DNA of 34,365 nt from Spirochaetota bacterium (GTDB lineage Bacteria; Spirochaetota; GWE2-31-10; JAFGQB01). Under the pieces are notes generated by a model. The model searched no databases and was not told the DNA's origin. It was given only the letters and a program-made list of their open reading frames with translations. The stretch lies in contig JAFGQB010000232.1 of NCBI GenBank assembly GCA_016935915.1, positions 1 to 34,365 of the forward strand, written 5' to 3'. Shown piece after piece: positions 31,240-34,365 of the stretch (within the stretch, counting starts at the first letter, position 1; every line of letters begins with the position of its first letter). The position numbers and the translations under genes were made by a program.

Positions 31240-34200
31240 ATGAAAAGAATTCTTTTTATCATATTTTTTTTAGCCATAAATATTTTCATGCTTTTCAGTC
31301 AGTCCAGTCAGATACCGCAGGGTAACAGATATCTTCAAAATGCTGGAGAGCTTTCAAGCGGTGACAGAGACAGGGTAAATGTTATTTTTTTTGAAATACC
31401 GGATTCTGTAGGTGCATCAACGATGCTTTATTTTGGCATATATGATTCGGGAATTGATGATACTTTACCTGATACTCTGGATGAAGCAACTCTTGATACT
31501 TTCTATTATCTGATCGGAGGATCTGGAGCTTTGAGCCATCCTTACTCCAAACTTATAGACTATTCATCGGATACAAGTCAAGCCAGAGTCGGTACATTGT
31601 TGTCATCTTTCACAGCCGATGAAACCGCCGGTTATAATAACAACTGGTACTATTTCCCAAATGCGGTAAGAGCTGATCAGGGAGAAAAAATAGGGAATAA
31701 ATACTACTTCAAGATTGTAGTAGAGATTGATACAACTTCAACAGGCATAAACAAAAACGGATATCAGGCGGATGTTTCATTTGCCCCGTCAACTACACCT
31801 ACAGCAGTTTCCGGTGCACGTTCTTTTATGTACAGCTGGAGTGTAGTATTTTTAAACAATGTCGGTTTTACCTGGGATTTTTATCCCTTTGTACCGGATA
31901 ATGCAGTAGATAATATTGTTTTTAGAAGTTTTGAAATGGACGGCAGTGAAACCTGTGCCGGTTATAATGTTACAGGAACTTATTTGGGCGCTGTTTCAGT
32001 ATCACCGGATAGCGGATATAATGCTCTGTCACTTTATGGCGTTGATCCCTCTCCTTATTCCACATTTCCTATCGGCACTGAAAGAGACGGTACATGGAAT
32101 TTAAGAGTAACAGAAACTACAGGCAATCCTGCAGACGGTAGGAATACTTCTGAGATTTACTCTTATAATTCTCCAAATAATGGTTCAACAGTTGGTGAAT
32201 ATTACAGGATTTACTCAAGCCATATACCCAAACCTCCTTCTCCTACTTATGACCATGTAGCCTTGTCTTATGATGATGGTATTGCTGTAACTGGTACTCT
32301 GGATACGGACAAAGGTGAAACAGTAGTCTTGCAGATAGTAGATGTGAATAACAATCCTGTTTCATATTCAAGAAACATTTATGTATATTTTAACAACGGT
32401 TCTGCTAGAATTATGTCAAGCAACAACAGTCCGATTGAAAATTCAATAGATGCGGTTTCAACTGTTGTAACAACAGACTCAACTGGAATGGGCTGGGTAA
32501 AAATAAAAGATGGCACAGCAGAAATTGTTCAGCTTTCATTATTAACCAATGGTACAAACGGTTCAGAGAACTTCGGAATCGGAACAGATGATACTGTATA
32601 TATAGATTTTGTTTTAGATCCTGATCCGACATTGGTTTCTGCAAACAATCAGACATTTACAAAAGGCGCAGGTGCCACAACAATACCGCAATTAACAATT
32701 ACGAATACTGGTACTTCATCAAAATTAACAAATTCATATGAAATATATATAAGGATACCTTCATCTCTGGATTGCAGTTTTGATACATCAGTTACAAATC
32801 CGACTTTCGGTGGAACTGCAAGCGGCAGAGTTGATACTGTGCCACCACCTGTGGCACCAGTTTCATATCCTGATTCTAAAACAATGATAATTTATCTTCA
32901 ATCAGATTTCTTAACAGATGAGTACATCACAGTTAGTGGTTTAAGAATGCAGGATTTTAATACAGAATCCAGTGGAAAGCTTGAAATGTCATTCTTAGGC
33001 GGTGGAGCAGGCACTTATACTGTAATTGATCCAATGGTCTATTCTATTTTGGATAATGCTGCTCCGATAATTACGGGCAGGGAAACAGCAGACCTTGACG
33101 GAGACGGATTTATAGATGCAATACATATAACATTCAGCAAGGCTATAAATGATACGACAGTTCTTTCGGCTGTTCTTGGCGGAGAATTTGCAATAACAGG
33201 CGCCAGCAATTTAACGTTTAGCTCAACAACAAATGGAGATACGGCAAATGACACTGACATATATATAACATTTGATGATGGAGACCTAGATACAGGACAA
33301 ACTCCTAATCTAAATTATACAGGCAGTACAGTTCAGGATCTTGCAGGCAATTTATTAGGTACATCAAATATTGCATGTACGGACAGAGCAAGTCCTGTAT
33401 TAACAAGTGTAACATTAAGTAATCCATTAAATAACAATGGAGCCTATTCAGGTGATACAATAGTTTTTATATATAATGAATCTTTATCTGCAGGATCAAT
33501 TTCCTCAAGTTTAATCCTAGGCAATGTGGATAACTCATTTACGGCAGGATCCGGTAATATAACCGGGACAATCGAAAACTTGATAGCAGAACTCGGGGGT
33601 TTTGCGACAGCCGGATTAGTAACCGGCGGCAGTTGTACTCTGGAGTTAAGTGCTGACGGCACAACATTAACAATAACATTGGACAACACTATTACAAACA
33701 GGTATGGGACGTTTCCCGGCGGAGTTTTTACACCGGCAAATACTTACACTGATTCAAATAGTAATACAATTAATATTGGAGTAACACAGTCGGCTTCTGG
33801 AACATGGGATGATACGGATCTTGAAATTGTAAGTGTAACATTAAATGATCCATTGAATAATAACGGAGCTTTTAATGGTGATACAATGACTATTGTTTTC
33901 AGCGAGCCTTCTTTAGAAGCAGATGCTCTTGTTGGAAGAGACAATACAATAACCGGACAAGATTTAACAACAATACTGAATTATATTGGTACTTTTGATA
34001 TACCGACTACAGTAACCGCTGACAACTGCAGTGTTTATTTAAGTGCAGATGGTATGACTGTCATTATAACATTAGGCGGTACAATTACGAACAGATATGG
34101 AGTATTTCCGGGCGGAAATTTAACGCCAAGCAATAGTTTCCATGATCTTTATGGCAATGTAATCGATACCGCAGTGACTCCGACTGTTACAGGCAGTTGG

Positions 34201-34365
34201 GACACAACCAATCCACAGCTTGTGAGTGTGACGCTTTATGATACGGGTGGAAATAATGGTGCAGGTTCATCTGATACTATAGAGTTTGTATATAATGAAC
34301 CGATATCAGCCTCATCAATAACGCTGGCTTTAATAGGCGGGAATATAGACAACTTATTTGCATCA
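31240..34365 (+). CDS. Large secreted repeat protein, 3' end beyond the window
   Basis: The frame from ATG 31240 is open for 1042 codons to the window edge with no stop. It starts with a signal peptide MKRILFIIFFLAINIFMLFSQ. The composition changes sharply to Thr/Gly/Asp/Ser/Asn, unlike the Lys-rich neighbours, and the base composition is richer in G+C. Beta-rich Ig-like modules follow. DLDGDGFIDAIHITFSK at about residue 624 resembles the Big_5/SbsA-like domain and has a calcium-loop look. From about residue 718 a module of 131-142 residues recurs (NNGAYSGDTIVFIYNE, NNGAFNGDTMTIVFSE, NNGAGSSDTIEFVYNE). Rather few Cys occur. It is probably a long surface or outer-membrane-exported protein with adhesive or structural roles. 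The C-terminal sorting signal cannot be seen. Confidence 0.85.
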   Translation, partial: MKRILFIIFFLAINIFMLFSQSSQIPQGNRYLQNAGELSSGDRDRVNVIFFEIPDSVGASTMLYFGIYDSGIDDTLPDTLDEATLDTFYYLIGGSGALSHPYSKLIDYSSDTSQARVGTLLSSFTADETAGYNNNWYYFPNAVRADQGEKIGNKYYFKIVVEIDTTSTGINKNGYQADVSFAPSTTPTAVSGARSFMYSWSVVFLNNVGFTWDFYPFVPDNAVDNIVFRSFEMDGSETCAGYNVTGTYLGAVSVSPDSGYNALSLYGVDPSPYSTFPIGTERDGTWNLRVTETTGNPADGRNTSEIYSYNSPNNGSTVGEYYRIYSSHIPKPPSPTYDHVALSYDDGIAVTGTLDTDKGETVVLQIVDVNNNPVSYSRNIYVYFNNGSARIMSSNNSPIENSIDAVSTVVTTDSTGMGWVKIKDGTAEIVQLSLLTNGTNGSENFGIGTDDTVYIDFVLDPDPTLVSANNQTFTKGAGATTIPQLTITNTGTSSKLTNSYEIYIRIPSSLDCSFDTSVTNPTFGGTASGRVDTVPPPVAPVSYPDSKTMIIYLQSDFLTDEYITVSGLRMQDFNTESSGKLEMSFLGGGAGTYTVIDPMVYSILDNAAPIITGRETADLDGDGFIDAIHITFSKAINDTTVLSAVLGGEFAITGASNLTFSSTTNGDTANDTDIYITFDDGDLDTGQTPNLNYTGSTVQDLAGNLLGTSNIACTDRASPVLTSVTLSNPLNNNGAYSGDTIVFIYNESLSAGSISSSLILGNVDNSFTAGSGNITGTIENLIAELGGFATAGLVTGGSCTLELSADGTTLTITLDNTITNRYGTFPGGVFTPANTYTDSNSNTINIGVTQSASGTWDDTDLEIVSVTLNDPLNNNGAFNGDTMTIVFSEPSLEADALVGRDNTITGQDLTTILNYIGTFDIPTTVTADNCSVYLSADGMTVIITLGGTITNRYGVFPGGNLTPSNSFHDLYGNVIDTAVTPTVTGSWDTTNPQLVSVTLYDTGGNNGAGSSDTIEFVYNEPISASSITLALIGGNIDNLFAS
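33391..34365 (+). repeat. Tandem Ig-like modules of 131-142 codons within the surface protein
   Basis: The phrase SVTL followed by NNGA and GDT/SDT begins near 33406, 33832 and 34225, giving periods of 426 and 393 bp. Each module also holds an aligned block YGTFPGG / YGVFPGG and a closing SGTWD / TGSWD before the next unit. The DNA copies are diverged, so they are old duplications and not recent ones. The third copy is cut by the window end. Confidence 0.75.

Noticed and set aside
33039..33944. Minus-strand frames within the surface protein gene
   Set aside because: They are Val/Ser/Pro-rich mirror images of the Thr/Asp/Asn-rich repeats on the + strand; the + frame is continuous with a signal peptide.

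Overview
The window is AT-rich (well under one third G+C by eye) bacterial chromosome, most likely from a Spirochaetota member. The strongest evidence is a flaA gene (periplasmic flagellar filament sheath protein, 22453-23601). Supporting it are a protein resembling the spirochete 'spiro-SPASM' family (28088-29545), secreted proteins whose signal peptides end in FSQ or FSK, a lipoprotein, and an outer-membrane beta-barrel ending in Phe. Gene density is high, with short intergenic gaps, overlapping stop/start codons and several consensus sigma-70 promoters (TTGACA, 16-17 bp, TATAAT).

Layout. 1-5152: a PpiC-type peptidyl-prolyl isomerase lipoprotein, a small unknown protein, tRNA-Ile(GAT), then a tight operon of elongation factor P, a membrane protein with a repeat-like N-terminus, D-aminoacyl-tRNA deacylase and a metallo-beta-lactamase-fold hydrolase. 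5153-5749: a gene-free, locally more GC-rich stretch with several inverted repeats. 5750-11015: a signalling block with a STAS-like protein and its ATPase-fold partner (slr1659/slr1658-like), a divergent soluble chemoreceptor with a LacI-type sugar-binding sensor, and a membrane GGDEF-EAL protein with a degenerate GGDEF and a largely intact EAL domain. 11173-13173: a two-gene unit of a spore-photoproduct-lyase-family radical SAM protein and an unknown protein. 13282-19510: outer-membrane barrel, hflX, a degenerate methyltransferase-like protein, thymidylate kinase with a Thr in place of the P-loop Lys, a secreted spirochete-type protein and a J-domain protein. 19757-22396: NusG domain II protein, Gx-type transporter component, AmrS-like radical SAM enzyme, adenylate kinase. 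22453-29545 (minus strand): flaA, a GerMN protein, a cell-wall amidase, and two multidomain sugar-nucleotide proteins: an SpsF-PseG/SpsG-methyltransferase triple fusion and a nucleotidyltransferase fused to a radical SAM/SPASM fold with all three cluster cysteines replaced. 29759-34365: xseA, then a large secreted repeat protein that runs off the window end without a stop (31240 onward).

How the genes may work together. The minus-strand block 29545-22453 joins surface or flagellar glycan synthesis (nonulosonate-type activation and hydrolysis), peptidoglycan cleavage and the flagellar sheath protein, which suggests cell-envelope and flagellar assembly; this is inferred from domains and position. 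The 5750-11015 block combines an ATPase/STAS regulatory pair, a chemotaxis-type receptor and a c-di-GMP enzyme, which suggests sensory control of motility or envelope state.

Limits: all assignments were made by reading motifs and comparing with remembered family patterns. No database search or folding program was run, and residue positions of domains are approximate unless a specific residue is named.
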